From positions 2,604,001 to 2,668,000 of the forward strand of contig OY969553.1 in NCBI GenBank assembly GCA_963700925.1: DNA of 64,000 bases, read 5' to 3'. Shown in pieces: positions 45,785-54,151 of this stretch. Below the pieces are notes generated by a model. It did not search any database and was not told the origin of the DNA. It saw only the letters and a list, made by a program, of their open reading frames with translations. The position numbers were made by a program, and so were the translations under genes. The stretch is from CAWJMD01 sp963700925. GTDB lineage: Bacteria > Actinomycetota > Actinomycetes > Actinomycetales > CAWJMD01. Every line of letters starts with the position of its first letter. Position 1 is the first letter of the stretch.

Positions 45785-46648
45785 ATGGGCGAGGCGGGCG
45801 AGGCGGCGCAGGCGCTGGTCGCGCTGGCGGCCCTGCCCGGTGTGGCCGAGGAGGTCGAGGCGGCCCGGGAGGCCTGCGAGCGGCTGCGCTGGCACCCCGC
45901 GATGCGACGCCGCGGCGCGGAGTGCCGCGCCGAGTCCGCGGTCTGGTCTGCGCGCGCCTCCGCCGCGCTGGAGGGGGCACGACTGCCGGTGGCGTTGGTG
46001 CGTGACGCAGTCCGTGGAGCTGCCGTGCTTCCGGCGGACGCGGCGGGCCGCGTCGTGGCCGGCGCCACGCGGGCCGTGGCCGAGGCGGAGCGGCTGTCGG
46101 CGGCCGGCGCACGGACCCTGACCACGGCACCCAGGCAGGCCCTGGTGCGTCTGCACGTGGCAGCGGCCACCGGGGTGCTCGCCGACGAAGAGGTCGGACG
46201 TCCTCGGCGTGACGGGGAGGCGCCGGTCGGTCCCGACCTGGGCCTGCCACCTGCACCGTCGGCGGCGGATGCCGTCAGGCGGCTCGACACCCTGACTCTG
46301 GTCCTGGGGGCGCGGTCGACCGCTCCTGTGCTGATCGTGAGTGCCGTGGCGATGGGTGAGATCCTCACGGCCGCACCGTTCTTGGGTGGAAACGGTGTTG
46401 TGGCTCGGGCACTGGCCCGAGCTCTGGTGGTCGGACGCGGGCTCGACCCGACGGGGGTAGCGGTGCCAGAGTCCGCGGCGATGGCCGACCCGGTCGGGTA
46501 CGCCCGCGCGCTCGCCGGCTACGCCTCTGGGTCACTCGAGGGGGTGGGCGAATGGCTGCGGTTCTGCGCCGGCGCCGTGGTGGCCGGTGCCGCCGAGGGC
46601 ACGGTCATCGCCGACGCCGTGCTGGCCGGGCGGACGCCGGCGACCTAA
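45785..46648 (+). CDS. Degenerate Fic-like protein
   Basis: The 287-residue protein has an ARASAALEG segment (about 57-65) like the S/TxxxE(G/N) loop of Fic N-terminal regions, then a helical core ending with APFLGGNGVVARALARAL. That segment aligns with the Fic motif HPFx(D/E)GNGRxxR but lacks the catalytic His (Ala), acidic residue (Gly) and Arg (Val). AMP-transfer is therefore unlikely. From memory a similar protein lies in the same block of mycobacteria and streptomycetes. Conservation without catalysis suggests a binding or regulatory role (inference). Confidence 0.7.
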   Translation: MGEAGEAAQALVALAALPGVAEEVEAAREACERLRWHPAMRRRGAECRAESAVWSARASAALEGARLPVALVRDAVRGAAVLPADAAGRVVAGATRAVAEAERLSAAGARTLTTAPRQALVRLHVAAATGVLADEEVGRPRRDGEAPVGPDLGLPPAPSAADAVRRLDTLTLVLGARSTAPVLIVSAVAMGEILTAAPFLGGNGVVARALARALVVGRGLDPTGVAVPESAAMADPVGYARALAGYASGSLEGVGEWLRFCAGAVVAGAAEGTVIADAVLAGRTPAT

Positions 46649-46651
46649 CCG

Positions 46652-47875
46652 TCACGTGTCGCAGGCCCTGCCCACCTCACGGGCGTACCAGGACCACAAC
46701 GGACTCAGGTCCGCGTTCCACCCGGCCGGCTCGTCGTCGACCTCCAGCTGGACCTGCTGGCCCGCGAGAAGCTGCGTGTTGTTCTGGGTGCAGGCTTCGA
46801 CCGTCAGGCTCAAGGCGACGCCCTGCCCTTGGATCCCCGTCAGCTGCAGCGGAAGTGCGGGCTCGGTCTCGAACGTGATCCCGTCAGGCGCGGTCAGGTC
46901 GAGGACGTGGTCGTCGCCGTCCTCAGACCGAGCGGTCATGCCGAGCCTGCCGTCTGCCCGTTCGCCGAACTCGACGAAGACGTCCGGCTCGTAGACCTGC
47001 TGGCTACAGACCATCTCGTAGACCTCGACGCTCGTGAGGCTCAGGCCGGCGAGGCTCGACGCGCTGACCACCTGCTCACGCAGGTCCTGCGTGGCGACGG
47101 TCACGCGGAGCCGACCGTCGCGCGCTCCCCCCGGGCTCAGTGGCCCGGCGTCGCACTCCGAGGTCACCGTCACGAGGCTCTTACCGGCCTTGCCCGGTTC
47201 GAGCTCGATCGGCCCCTGGAGCTCGATGTCGACCGGCGCCAGACCGCCCTCGATCTCGCCTTCGAGGTCGGCGCTCGTGACGGTCAGCGGGGTCTGGCCG
47301 GAGTTGACGACGAAGAGCTGGAGTCCCGTGAACGAGTTCTGGTCGTGCGTGAGCCACGCACTCACCGAGACGTTCTGCTCCCGCCCCGTCAGGGCGATGC
47401 GCTGCGCCACAGCGATCCCGAGCAGGCAGCCGACGAGAGCGGCCACGACCACGAGTGCCACTGCCGGGGCGCGAGACCGAGGGTGCTGCACCAGATCGCG
47501 CACGCTGAGCCAGAGGTCCGCGGCGCCTCCCCGTCGACCCCGGACGCCGGCATCGCCTGCTCCCTCGGCCGCACCAACGCCCGCTCCCTCGGCTGCACCG
47601 GCGCCGCCGGATGCCTGCGCGTCGTCCGTCCGGGAAGCCGACCGGTCCACGCCGGACCGCTGGTCCTGGGCGGGGCCGAGGTCGCTGGCCGCGTCGACTG
47701 TCGCGGACGCCGGCCCCGGGTGGTGTCCCCGGAAGGCGACGCGACCATGGTCGACCGGGTCGTCGTCCAGCCTCAGCGTCGCGGGCCCCAGGTCAGGGGT
47801 GTCCATCAGCGACCCGGTGCGGCCCTCGGCGGGGGCGGACGCGTCGTCGAGCGCGCCCATCACCTCCCGGCTCAT
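46652..47875 (-). CDS. Single-pass membrane protein with extracytoplasmic beta-rich domain
   Basis: The 407-residue protein starts with a long, low-complexity acidic and Ala/Gly-rich cytoplasmic part (about 1-125), has one membrane helix (about 138-160, VALVVVAALVGCLLGIAVA), then a beta-rich outer domain of about 240 residues with six or so Cys. I recognise no family. ATG at 47875 is preceded by GGAGG at good spacing, better than the longer frame from 47929. It converges with the Fic-like gene; stops are 3 bases apart. Confidence 0.75.
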   Translation of the reverse strand: MSREVMGALDDASAPAEGRTGSLMDTPDLGPATLRLDDDPVDHGRVAFRGHHPGPASATVDAASDLGPAQDQRSGVDRSASRTDDAQASGGAGAAEGAGVGAAEGAGDAGVRGRRGGAADLWLSVRDLVQHPRSRAPAVALVVVAALVGCLLGIAVAQRIALTGREQNVSVSAWLTHDQNSFTGLQLFVVNSGQTPLTVTSADLEGEIEGGLAPVDIELQGPIELEPGKAGKSLVTVTSECDAGPLSPGGARDGRLRVTVATQDLREQVVSASSLAGLSLTSVEVYEMVCSQQVYEPDVFVEFGERADGRLGMTARSEDGDDHVLDLTAPDGITFETEPALPLQLTGIQGQGVALSLTVEACTQNNTQLLAGQQVQLEVDDEPAGWNADLSPLWSWYAREVGRACDT

Positions 47876-48591
47876 GGCACACCTCCGCACGTCCGCAGCG
47901 CTGACCCGAATCGTCGGGGCGATCCCCATCGTGCGGCATCGACCGTCCGCGAGCCAGATCTCGGGTCAGGTCGTAACCGATACGGGACGTGCGGACGGCG
48001 GCGCCACGGGGACGCCGCCGTCGGCATGCAGGTCACGGGCTACCAAGCGTGCACTTCTATCGCGGGACGGGACGAGCCCGGCCCAACGGGTCCTCACGAG
48101 GACTGGCCGCGCGTGGGTACCTGTTTCCTGCATACGGTCCATCCCGGTCTCCCGGTTACGGGCCGTTGTCTATGGGTACTCCTGAACTGCCGGTATGGGA
48201 AGACCTGGGGCCGGTCGGGGGACCGGTTATGTGCTCCGCGTGACGACACGCCGGGGCGACGCACCGTGGGGTCAAGCGGCTTCGACCGATCCCGACACCT
48301 GCGAACACAGGGCGCTTCAGAGTTTGCCGTGGGGCGCTGTCGGGTCCATGCTGGTAGTGGTCGGTTCAACGTCCTTCGGGGCGTACCGGCTGCGCATCCC
48401 GGCTCCTCCCCCCCGAGCCGGACTGCGCGACGACCCCCGCCACCCCCCCGCGGGGGTCGTCCCATGTGCACACCAGACCTCTTGTCCTGGGCGGGTTCTC
48501 GCGCCGTCCACAGGCCGGTTCGGGGTGCTGTTCGTCCACAGGCAGGCGTTGGACGGAGACCCGCCGCTCGTACTTCAGCGAGGCTGGCGCG
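47876..48591. other. 716-base intergenic region upstream of ssd
   Basis: No convincing coding frame on either strand: candidate frames here have low-complexity or shadow-like composition. It holds the 5' side of two divergent genes, a strong 12-bp hairpin at 48429-48461 and smaller inverted repeats (for example GTCCTC/GAGGAC at about 48090-48104). I tested for cobalamin, ydaO and other riboswitch cores by eye and found none that fit. A small RNA ending at the hairpin is possible. Confidence 0.5.
48429..48461 (+). terminator. 12-bp perfect hairpin upstream of ssd
   Basis: GACGACCCCCGC pairs with GCGGGGGTCGTC over a 9-base loop of mostly C. It sits 130 bases before the ssd start, with no gene ending nearby on the plus strand, so it would stop a non-coding transcript or act as an ssd leader element. 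Confidence 0.6.
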
Positions 48592-49728
48592 ATGGCCGCC
48601 CCGATCCCGCGTCGCCCAGCTCCCCCGGTCCTGGTGACCGCCGACCGTGAGCTGGCCGACCGTGTCCGTGAGCTGGCTGCTGCCACGGGTGTCACCGTGG
48701 CCGTGGTCGACACGGGTGCCGGTGCCGGCCGGCTGTGGGTGGAGTCGCCGCTGGTCCTCGTCGGCGGCGACGTGCCGGTCGCAGCGCTCCCCGGCAGGCG
48801 CGACGGCCTGGTGGTGGTGGCGCGCGTCGCGAGCCCGTCCCTGTGGGAGCAGGCGGGGGTGCTCGGTGCTGCGCACGTGCTGGTACTGCCCGGCAGCGAG
48901 GCCATGCTGGCGGATCTCCTGCTCTGCGCTCCGTCCGGCGGGGCGGCGCCCGGCCGGGTGGTCGGTGTGCTGGGCGCAGTCGGGGGGTGTGGCGCCTCGA
49001 CCCTCGCGGTCGCGCTCGCCGCGAACGTGGCCACCGGGGATGGCCGTGCCGGTACTGCAGTGCTCGTGGACGCCGACCCCGTCTCCGGCGGGCTCCACCT
49101 GGCGCTGGGTACCGAGCACGAGCCCGGGCTGCGCTGGAGCGACCTTGACGGGGTGCGGGGTGCGTTGCGTCCTGACGTGCTGACGCAGGCGCTGCCGATG
49201 CTCGACGGTGTCCGGGTGCTGGGCTGGTCGAACGACGAAACCCCTTCTGCCTCAGAGGATGCCGATCCCGTGCTCGATGGCCTCGTGCCCTGGGACGCGA
49301 TGCGCTCGGTCGTCGCCGCCGCACGCTCGATCGTCGACCTGACGGTCGTCGACCTGCCGCGTCGCCTGGACACGCGGGCTGCCCAGCAGTGGCGGCTCCT
49401 CGACACGGTGGTGCTCGTCGTCCCGGCTCAGGTTCGGGGTGTGGTCACGGGTCGCCGGGTGTTGGACTGCCTGACCGCCGCGGTGCCGAACGTGCACGTC
49501 GTGGTGAGGACGGTCCGGCGCGACGGCCTGGCGGTGGGGACGGTCGCCGACGCACTGGCCTGCCCGGTCAGTGGCCCCTGGGCACCGGACCATCGCCTGG
49601 CCGGGGCGGCCGAGCGTGGCGACCTGCTGCACTCCAGCCGCAGCGGCGCGACCGGGAGGCTGGCGCGTGCGCTGGCACGGCAGATGGCGGAGCACTCCGA
49701 CGGCCTCGTGCCGAAGGTGGCCGGATGA
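48592..49728 (+). CDS. ssd: CpaE/Ssd-like septum-site/pilus ATPase
   Basis: The 378-residue protein has an N-terminal receiver-like region (about 1-115) and a ParA/MinD-like domain. Its P-loop-like segment GAVGGCGAST (about 128-137) lacks both Lys of the deviant Walker A, as in Ssd/CpaE homologues; LVDADPVSGGLHLALG and LTVVDLPRRLD are the A' and B equivalents. In tad loci CpaE localises the pilus machine; the M. tuberculosis homologue (Rv3660c) affects septum formation. ATG at 48592. Stop overlaps tadA by 4 bases. Confidence 0.85.
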   Translation: MAAPIPRRPAPPVLVTADRELADRVRELAAATGVTVAVVDTGAGAGRLWVESPLVLVGGDVPVAALPGRRDGLVVVARVASPSLWEQAGVLGAAHVLVLPGSEAMLADLLLCAPSGGAAPGRVVGVLGAVGGCGASTLAVALAANVATGDGRAGTAVLVDADPVSGGLHLALGTEHEPGLRWSDLDGVRGALRPDVLTQALPMLDGVRVLGWSNDETPSASEDADPVLDGLVPWDAMRSVVAAARSIVDLTVVDLPRRLDTRAAQQWRLLDTVVLVVPAQVRGVVTGRRVLDCLTAAVPNVHVVVRTVRRDGLAVGTVADALACPVSGPWAPDHRLAGAAERGDLLHSSRSGATGRLARALARQMAEHSDGLVPKVAG

Positions 49729-50906
49729 AGCGCGCCGTCGACCCTGGTGTCGTCGACCGCGTTCGCGCGCGGCTCGCCGAGTCGGGAGCCGATGCGGTGC
49801 CGGCTGCGGTCGCCGCCGCGCTGGAGGCCGGGGGCCCGTCACCTGGTGGCGTCTGGGGTGCCGTCGGGGTGCTCTCGGCGGTCGACCCGGTCCGGGCGGC
49901 CCTGACCGGTGCCGGGCCGCTGCAGTCGCTGCTCGACGACCCGCGGACCACCGATGTGCTCGTGAACGGACCGGGCGAGGTGTGGGTCGACCGCGGCGAC
50001 GGCCTTCTGCGCGTCGATGTCGACGTGGGCCCGGAGGCCGAGCTGCGCGCGCTCGCGGTGCGGCTGGCGGCGGTCAGCGGTCGCCGGCTCGACGACAGCT
50101 CGCCGTGCGTGGACGTCAGGCTGGCCGACAACGTCAGGCTGCACGCGGTGCTGCCTCCTGTCTCACCAGCAGGCACTCTCCTGTCGCTGCGGGTTCCGCG
50201 CAGACGAACGTTCACGCTCGACGAGCTGGTCGAGTCGGGGACGGTGGCCCGCGACTGGGCGACGGTCCTGACCGGGGTGGTCCGGCGACGCCTCGGCTTC
50301 CTGGTCTGCGGTGGCACGGGCACCGGCAAGACGACGGTCCTCGGCACGCTCCTCGGCATCGCCGACCCGACCGAGCGGGTGGTGCTCGTCGAGGACACGA
50401 GCGAACTGATGCCTGCGCTGCCGCACGTGGTGCGCCTGGAGGCCCGTCATGCGAACGCGGAGGGGGCTGGGTCGCTCACGCTGTCCGACCTGGTGCGGCA
50501 GGCGCTGCGGATGCGTCCGGACCGCCTGGTCGTGGGGGAGTGCCGCGGCCCCGAGGTGCGCGACCTGCTGGCTGCTCTCAACACCGGTCACGCGGGCGGA
50601 TGCGGAACGGTCCACGCGAACGCGGCGTCCGACGTGCCGGCCCGGCTCGAGGCCCTGGCGGCGCTCGCCGGCCTCGACCGGGCCGCGACCGCGAGCCAGG
50701 TCGCCAGCGCGATCGACGTGGTCGTGCACCTCAGTCGTTTCGGGCGGGAGCGCCGCGTCGTGGAGATCGGCGTCGTCGAGACCGACCGGGGCACAGGCGA
50801 TCTGGCCGTTCGAGTGGTTCCGGCCCTGTCGTGGTACGGCGGTCGCGAGCAGACCGGCCCCGGCTGGGAGCGGCTGGCGTCCTTGCTCGACGGAGGGCGA
50901 CGGTGA
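49725..50906 (+). CDS. tadA: TadA/CpaF secretion ATPase
   Basis: The 393-residue type II/IV secretion ATPase powers Flp pilus assembly. It shows the N-terminal CpaF region (LLDDPRTTDVLVNGPGEVWV, about 69-88), Walker A GGTGTGKTT (about 196-204), LVEDTSELMP (Asp box), Walker B-like RLVVGECRGPEVRDLLAAL, and the His box GHAGGCGTVHAN. Catalytic residues are all present. Overlaps ssd upstream and tadB downstream by 4 bases each, so the block is one operon. Confidence 0.95.
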   Translation: MKRAVDPGVVDRVRARLAESGADAVPAAVAAALEAGGPSPGGVWGAVGVLSAVDPVRAALTGAGPLQSLLDDPRTTDVLVNGPGEVWVDRGDGLLRVDVDVGPEAELRALAVRLAAVSGRRLDDSSPCVDVRLADNVRLHAVLPPVSPAGTLLSLRVPRRRTFTLDELVESGTVARDWATVLTGVVRRRLGFLVCGGTGTGKTTVLGTLLGIADPTERVVLVEDTSELMPALPHVVRLEARHANAEGAGSLTLSDLVRQALRMRPDRLVVGECRGPEVRDLLAALNTGHAGGCGTVHANAASDVPARLEALAALAGLDRAATASQVASAIDVVVHLSRFGRERRVVEIGVVETDRGTGDLAVRVVPALSWYGGREQTGPGWERLASLLDGGRR

Positions 50907-51667
50907 CGGGGCTGGTGGTGGCGACGCTCGTAGCTTTCGCCGTGGTTGTCGCTCTCAGGCGCCCGCACGACGCTCGCTCTCGCATCCTGGGCTCTCGTGC
51001 GGAGGGCGGGATGCCGAGACGACAGGTGTCGGTGCGGCGACCGCCGTGGCGACGTCGACCTCCTGGCACCGACGTGGTCGCTGCAGTCAGCGAGCTCGCG
51101 GCACTGGTGCGAGCCGGCCTCGGGGCGCCGACGGCGTGGGAGCACGTGACGCGCGGACTCGGCGACGACGAGGTCGCCACCCGTCTGCGTGCCGCTGCAG
51201 CGCGGGTGGGAGCGGGTCTGTCGCCCGTCCCGGCGCTGCGCGACAACGAGGGCGAGCGCAGCGAGTCAGCCATCCCAGCCCGGGCACGACGGGACGTCGA
51301 CCGGGCGCTGGCGGCCCTGGCCGCATCGTGGGCCGTGCACGAGCGCACTGGCGCTCCCGTGGCGGGCCTGCTCGACACCCTGGCCCAGAGCCTGCGTGAC
51401 GCGAACGAGGCGGCCCTGGCGCGGAGCGCGGCACTGGCGGCACCCGTCGCCACCGCACGTGTTCTCGCCGGGCTGCCGGTGCTCGGTCTCGTGCTGGGGC
51501 AGGTGGTGGGTGCGCGTCCACTCGCCGTGCTGGTGGGCACGGCGGCGGGTCGGGTGAGTGCGGTCGTGGGGCTCGTCTGCGTCGTTCTCGGCGTGGTGTG
51601 GACGCGGCACCTCCTGCGGTCGGCGGTGGCCCCGCAACCGGCGCGCTCCTCGGCGTCGCCGCGATGA
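50903..51667 (+). CDS. tadB: TadB-like pilus platform protein
   Basis: The 254-residue protein has a type II secretion F domain (about 65-190) between an N-terminal membrane helix and a C-terminal pair (about 175-195, 215-240). TadB/TadC form the inner membrane platform for the TadA ATPase. The loop ALRDNEGERSESAIPARAR contains the GCGAGCGCAGCGAG repeat also found near marP, which may have inserted a few residues. Start GTG at 50903, stop overlaps tadC by 4 bases. Confidence 0.85.
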   Translation: MTGLVVATLVAFAVVVALRRPHDARSRILGSRAEGGMPRRQVSVRRPPWRRRPPGTDVVAAVSELAALVRAGLGAPTAWEHVTRGLGDDEVATRLRAAAARVGAGLSPVPALRDNEGERSESAIPARARRDVDRALAALAASWAVHERTGAPVAGLLDTLAQSLRDANEAALARSAALAAPVATARVLAGLPVLGLVLGQVVGARPLAVLVGTAAGRVSAVVGLVCVVLGVVWTRHLLRSAVAPQPARSSASPR

Positions 51668-52230
51668 CGGCCTGCGTCGTCGGCCTGCTCGTCGGTGTCG
51701 CGGTGCTGCTGGCGGGGCGCTCGAGGCGCCTGCCGAGCGCGCTGTCGCGGTCCGGGGGTGGCGGGCCCTTCAGCCGCATCTCGCGGGGCACCGAGGTCGC
51801 CGTCTCGGAGCCCGATCCCGCCCTGCTGCTCGACCTGTGCGCCGCCGCGCTGTCGGCGGGGACGCCGCCGGCCGTCGCCCTCCAGGTCGCCGGTCAGGCG
51901 GCGGGCGGGGAGCTGGGCCGCAGGTGCGACCTCGTCGGAGCGACGCTCCTCCTGGGGGCGAGCCACGAAAGCGCCTGGGCCGGCGCTCCTCCCGAGCTCG
52001 ACACCGTGCGACGGGGCTTGGGGCTCGTGAGCTCCGCTGGCGTGCCGGGTGCCGACCTGATGCGCGGGGCGGCCGTAGCCGAGCGGGCACGAGAGCGGCT
52101 GCGGGCCGAGGCAGCCGCCCAGGCACTGGGGGTGCGGATGGTGCTGCCGCTGGGCCTGTGCGCCCTGCCGGCCTTCGCCGCGTGGGGTGTCGTCCCGGTG
52201 GTGCTGGCCCTGGCTGGAGAGCTGCTGTGA
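51664..52230 (+). CDS. tadC: TadC-like pilus platform protein
   Basis: The 188-residue protein has a first membrane helix (about 1-20), a T2SSF domain (about 55-165, with SEPDPALLLDLCAAALSAG) and a C-terminal helix (about 155-180, RMVLPLGLCALPAFAAWGV). It forms the platform with TadB. Shorter than proteobacterial TadC, as is usual in actinomycetes. ATG at 51664 overlaps tadB. No terminator follows before the pilin gene 135 bases downstream. Confidence 0.85.
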   Translation: MTACVVGLLVGVAVLLAGRSRRLPSALSRSGGGGPFSRISRGTEVAVSEPDPALLLDLCAAALSAGTPPAVALQVAGQAAGGELGRRCDLVGATLLLGASHESAWAGAPPELDTVRRGLGLVSSAGVPGADLMRGAAVAERARERLRAEAAAQALGVRMVLPLGLCALPAFAAWGVVPVVLALAGELL

Positions 52231-52365
52231 GCGCGGCCGTCCACAGGTCTCGGCCATCGGACGAAGTTGTCCACAGACTCGAAACTCCCCTGTTCCCAAG
52301 GCATCTGGCTGCGAAGACTAGTGGCAGCCAGACAGGGTCACCTGTCACCGACCAGAGGAGCAGAC

Positions 52366-52692
52366 ATGCACAGCACGACCACCGAGCTCGACAGGATCAC
52401 TGAGCTCGACAGGATCACCGAGCTCGACGACGCCACCGAGCTCGACGACGGCACGAAGCTCGACGACGGCACGAAGCTCGACTTGCCCGACACGGGCCGG
52501 CGGGTGAGGCCCCTGCCCCGGCGGGCCGCCGTGCGCGAGCTCGCCGCGGACGCAGGCATGGCCACGGCCGAGTACGCGATCGCCACGCTCGCGGCGTGCG
52601 GGTTCGCCGGCTTGCTCGTCGTGATCCTCAAGGGTGGGCAGGTCCGTGGCCTGCTGATGGGCATCATCGAGCGGGCGCTGAACGTCGGGTGA
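52366..52692 (+). CDS. Flp-like DUF4244 pilin precursor with hexapeptide repeats
   Basis: The 108-residue prepilin has a very repetitive N-terminus: six 18-base repeats encode ELDRIT, ELDRIT, ELDDAT, ELDDGT, KLDDGT, KLDLPD. Then a basic stretch and the prepilin site ADAGMATAEYAIATLAAC, with cleavage expected after Gly and Glu at +5, followed by a hydrophobic helix and a short end. DUF4244 is the actinomycete Flp-like family. ATG at 52366 follows AGAGGAG. This is likely the major pilin of the tad system. Confidence 0.88.
   Translation: MHSTTTELDRITELDRITELDDATELDDGTKLDDGTKLDLPDTGRRVRPLPRRAAVRELAADAGMATAEYAIATLAACGFAGLLVVILKGGQVRGLLMGIIERALNVG
52384..52491 (+). repeat. 18-bp coding tandem repeat, six units
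   Basis: Units begin GAGCTCGAC (later AAGCTCGAC) and are 18 bases, so copy number changes keep the reading frame. They encode a charged (E/K)LD(D/R)xT array in the pilin leader. Confidence 0.9.
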
Positions 52693-52755
52693 GAGGTGAG
52701 CGTCGGGTGAGAAGTGCGCGTCGGGTGAGACGTGCAGGTCGGGTGAGAGATGGTG
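52684..52755 (+). repeat. 18-bp tandem repeat across the pilin/TadE junction
   Basis: Four units of GTCGGGTGAGA plus 7 variable bases. The first contains the pilin stop (TGA), and every unit carries an in-frame GTG that could start TadE, at 52689, 52707, 52725 and 52743. Confidence 0.9.
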
Positions 52756-53093
52756 ACTCCGGCGCCGTCACCGCCGAGCTCGCGGTCGCGTTGCTCGCCG
52801 TCACGGTGCTGCTGTCGGGTCTCACGTCGGTGCTGGCGGTGGCGGTCGCGCAGGTGCAGGTGACCGACGCGGCGGGGGCCGGCGCTCGGCTGGCGGCGCG
52901 CGGAGAGAGCACCGGCCGCGTCAGGACCGTCGTGGGTGCCGTCGCCGGCACGTCCGCCACGGTCAACCTCGCACGCGGCGCGGACCTCACCACGGTCACC
53001 GTCGGGCGTCAGGTCACGCTCTGGCTGCCGGGGGCTCCCCGTGTGTCCGTCACGGCACGGGCCGTGGCCGTCACCGAGGAGGCAGCAGGGTGA
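52689..53093 (+). CDS. TadE-like pseudopilin
   Basis: The protein (134 residues from the first GTG) starts with four repeat-encoded VR(R/S) units, then the prepilin-like site DSGAVTAELAVALLAV, with cleavage after Gly and Glu at +5, a hydrophobic helix and a C-terminal beta domain. This is the TadE family of minor pilins. The start is uncertain because of four in-frame GTGs inside the repeat; the first overlaps the pilin stop (GTGA) and is used. Stop overlaps the next gene. Confidence 0.8.
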   Translation: MRGERRVRSARRVRRAGRVRDGDSGAVTAELAVALLAVTVLLSGLTSVLAVAVAQVQVTDAAGAGARLAARGESTGRVRTVVGAVAGTSATVNLARGADLTTVTVGRQVTLWLPGAPRVSVTARAVAVTEEAAG

Positions 53094-53159
53094 TCGGCCG
53101 GGTGACGGCAAGGGTGATCCGAAGAGTGATCGGCAGGGTCGCCAGACGGGCGAACAGCA
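53088..53159 (+). repeat. 12-bp tandem repeat across the TadE/next gene junction
   Basis: Six degenerate units GGGTGATCGGCC, GGGTGACGGCAA, GGGTGATCCGAA, GAGTGATCGGCA, GGGTCGCCAGAC, GGGCGAACAGCA. The first holds the TadE stop, and the first four each supply an in-frame GTG (53090, 53102, 53114, 53126). Confidence 0.85.
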
Positions 53160-53515
53160 GCGGGACGGGAAGGGACCACGGATCGGGCAGCGTCATCGTG
53201 CTGTCCATCGGGGCGGTGCTGGTGCTGGCGATGGTCGGCGTGGCGTCAGCGGGTCAGGTCGTCACCACCCGGCACAGCGCCGAGGCGGCGGCGGACCTGG
53301 CAGCGCTGGCGGCCGCGTCGACCGTGGTCCTCGAGGGGCCGGGTGCCGCCTGTGCGCGGGCGGCGGTGGTCGCGACGGCTCAGGCGACCCGGCTCGAGGA
53401 GTGCGTGGTCGGGTCTGATCTCACCGTCCGGGTCGTCGTCGTCAGGTCGCTGCCGGGCGCGCTCGCCGAGCTCGGTCCGGTGCACGGGCGTGCGCGGGCC
53501 GGCCCGGGCGGCTGA
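53090..53515 (+). CDS. TadE/secretion-associated helicase-region protein (Rv3654c-like)
   Basis: The 141-residue protein has a repetitive basic N-terminus (GRVTARVIRRVIGRV), then a hydrophobic segment (GSVIVLSIGAVLVLAMVGVA, about 33-52) and a beta-containing tail with two Cys (about 83 and 99). It resembles TadE-like proteins annotated with the tad cluster in actinomycetes; unlike TadE it has no Glu at +5. Start is uncertain between four GTGs in the repeat. Last gene of the tad operon. Confidence 0.75.
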   Translation: MIGRVTARVIRRVIGRVARRANSSGTGRDHGSGSVIVLSIGAVLVLAMVGVASAGQVVTTRHSAEAAADLAALAAASTVVLEGPGAACARAAVVATAQATRLEECVVGSDLTVRVVVVRSLPGALAELGPVHGRARAGPGG

Positions 53516-53552
53516 GGTGGGCCGGGGGTCAGCCGTCAGCGGCGCCGCGTGA

Positions 53553-54092
53553 TCAGCGGGGGTCGTACGTCGTGCTGCCCGGGTCTCTCGGGCCAGGCGG
53601 CGGCGGCGGCTGTACCCCCGGCTGTGTGCGCTGGGGGCTCGGCTGGACCGGTCCGCTAGCCGGCGGTCCACCCGGCTGGGGCGCGGCGTGCATCGGGCGG
53701 GCCGCTCCGGCGTCGCCGTACCGGGCCGGGTCAGCGCTGTAGCCGGGCACGTCGTGGCCCTTGCGGTCCCTGGCGTCACCGTCGGCGACCGCTGGAACCG
53801 CCTCGCGCGACGCGTCCGCCTGCGAGTCACGCTCGTCCTGCAGCCGTCGCAGCTGCTTGAGCTCGCGGCGCTTCTCCGTGGACCGCTTGGTGCCGGCCCT
53901 CAGCAGGCCGAGCGCAAGCACCGCCAGCAGCAGGGTCAACGCCCCCAGCAGGAACAGGACCAGGGGGCTCGGGGCGAACGCAAGGTTCATGTCGTCCCAC
54001 TCCAGCGGGATCTCACCCGTGCTCCCCGTGACGACGATGAAAACCACCATGGCCGCCGCTGCGATCAGCAGCAGCAGGGCGAGGACGATCAT
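53553..54092 (-). CDS. Two-helix membrane protein with Pro-rich tail
   Basis: The 179-residue protein has two membrane helices (about 3-22, 42-64), then a charged helical part (RAGTKRSTEKRRELKQLRRL, about 65-85) and a Pro/Gln/Gly-rich tail (about 125-179). The plan resembles LapA-like membrane proteins, but I cannot assign a function. ATG at 54092. It faces the tad operon end and follows the helicase on the same strand. Confidence 0.7.
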   Translation of the reverse strand: MIVLALLLLIAAAAMVVFIVVTGSTGEIPLEWDDMNLAFAPSPLVLFLLGALTLLLAVLALGLLRAGTKRSTEKRRELKQLRRLQDERDSQADASREAVPAVADGDARDRKGHDVPGYSADPARYGDAGAARPMHAAPQPGGPPASGPVQPSPQRTQPGVQPPPPPGPRDPGSTTYDPR

Positions 54093-54151
54093 GGGTCTCC
54101 TCCTGATCCGGTCGGCCAGCAGTCCGTGCCGCTGACCCTGGCGCGAGAAGG

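Noticed and set aside
47876..48591. Cobalamin or ydaO-type riboswitch upstream of ssd
   Set aside because: GGGAAG-like and GTCGG-like bits appear, but the conserved cores and their order do not.
52684..53159. CRISPR array
   Set aside because: Units are 12-18 bases with no spacers, and they are coding repeats; no cas genes are present.
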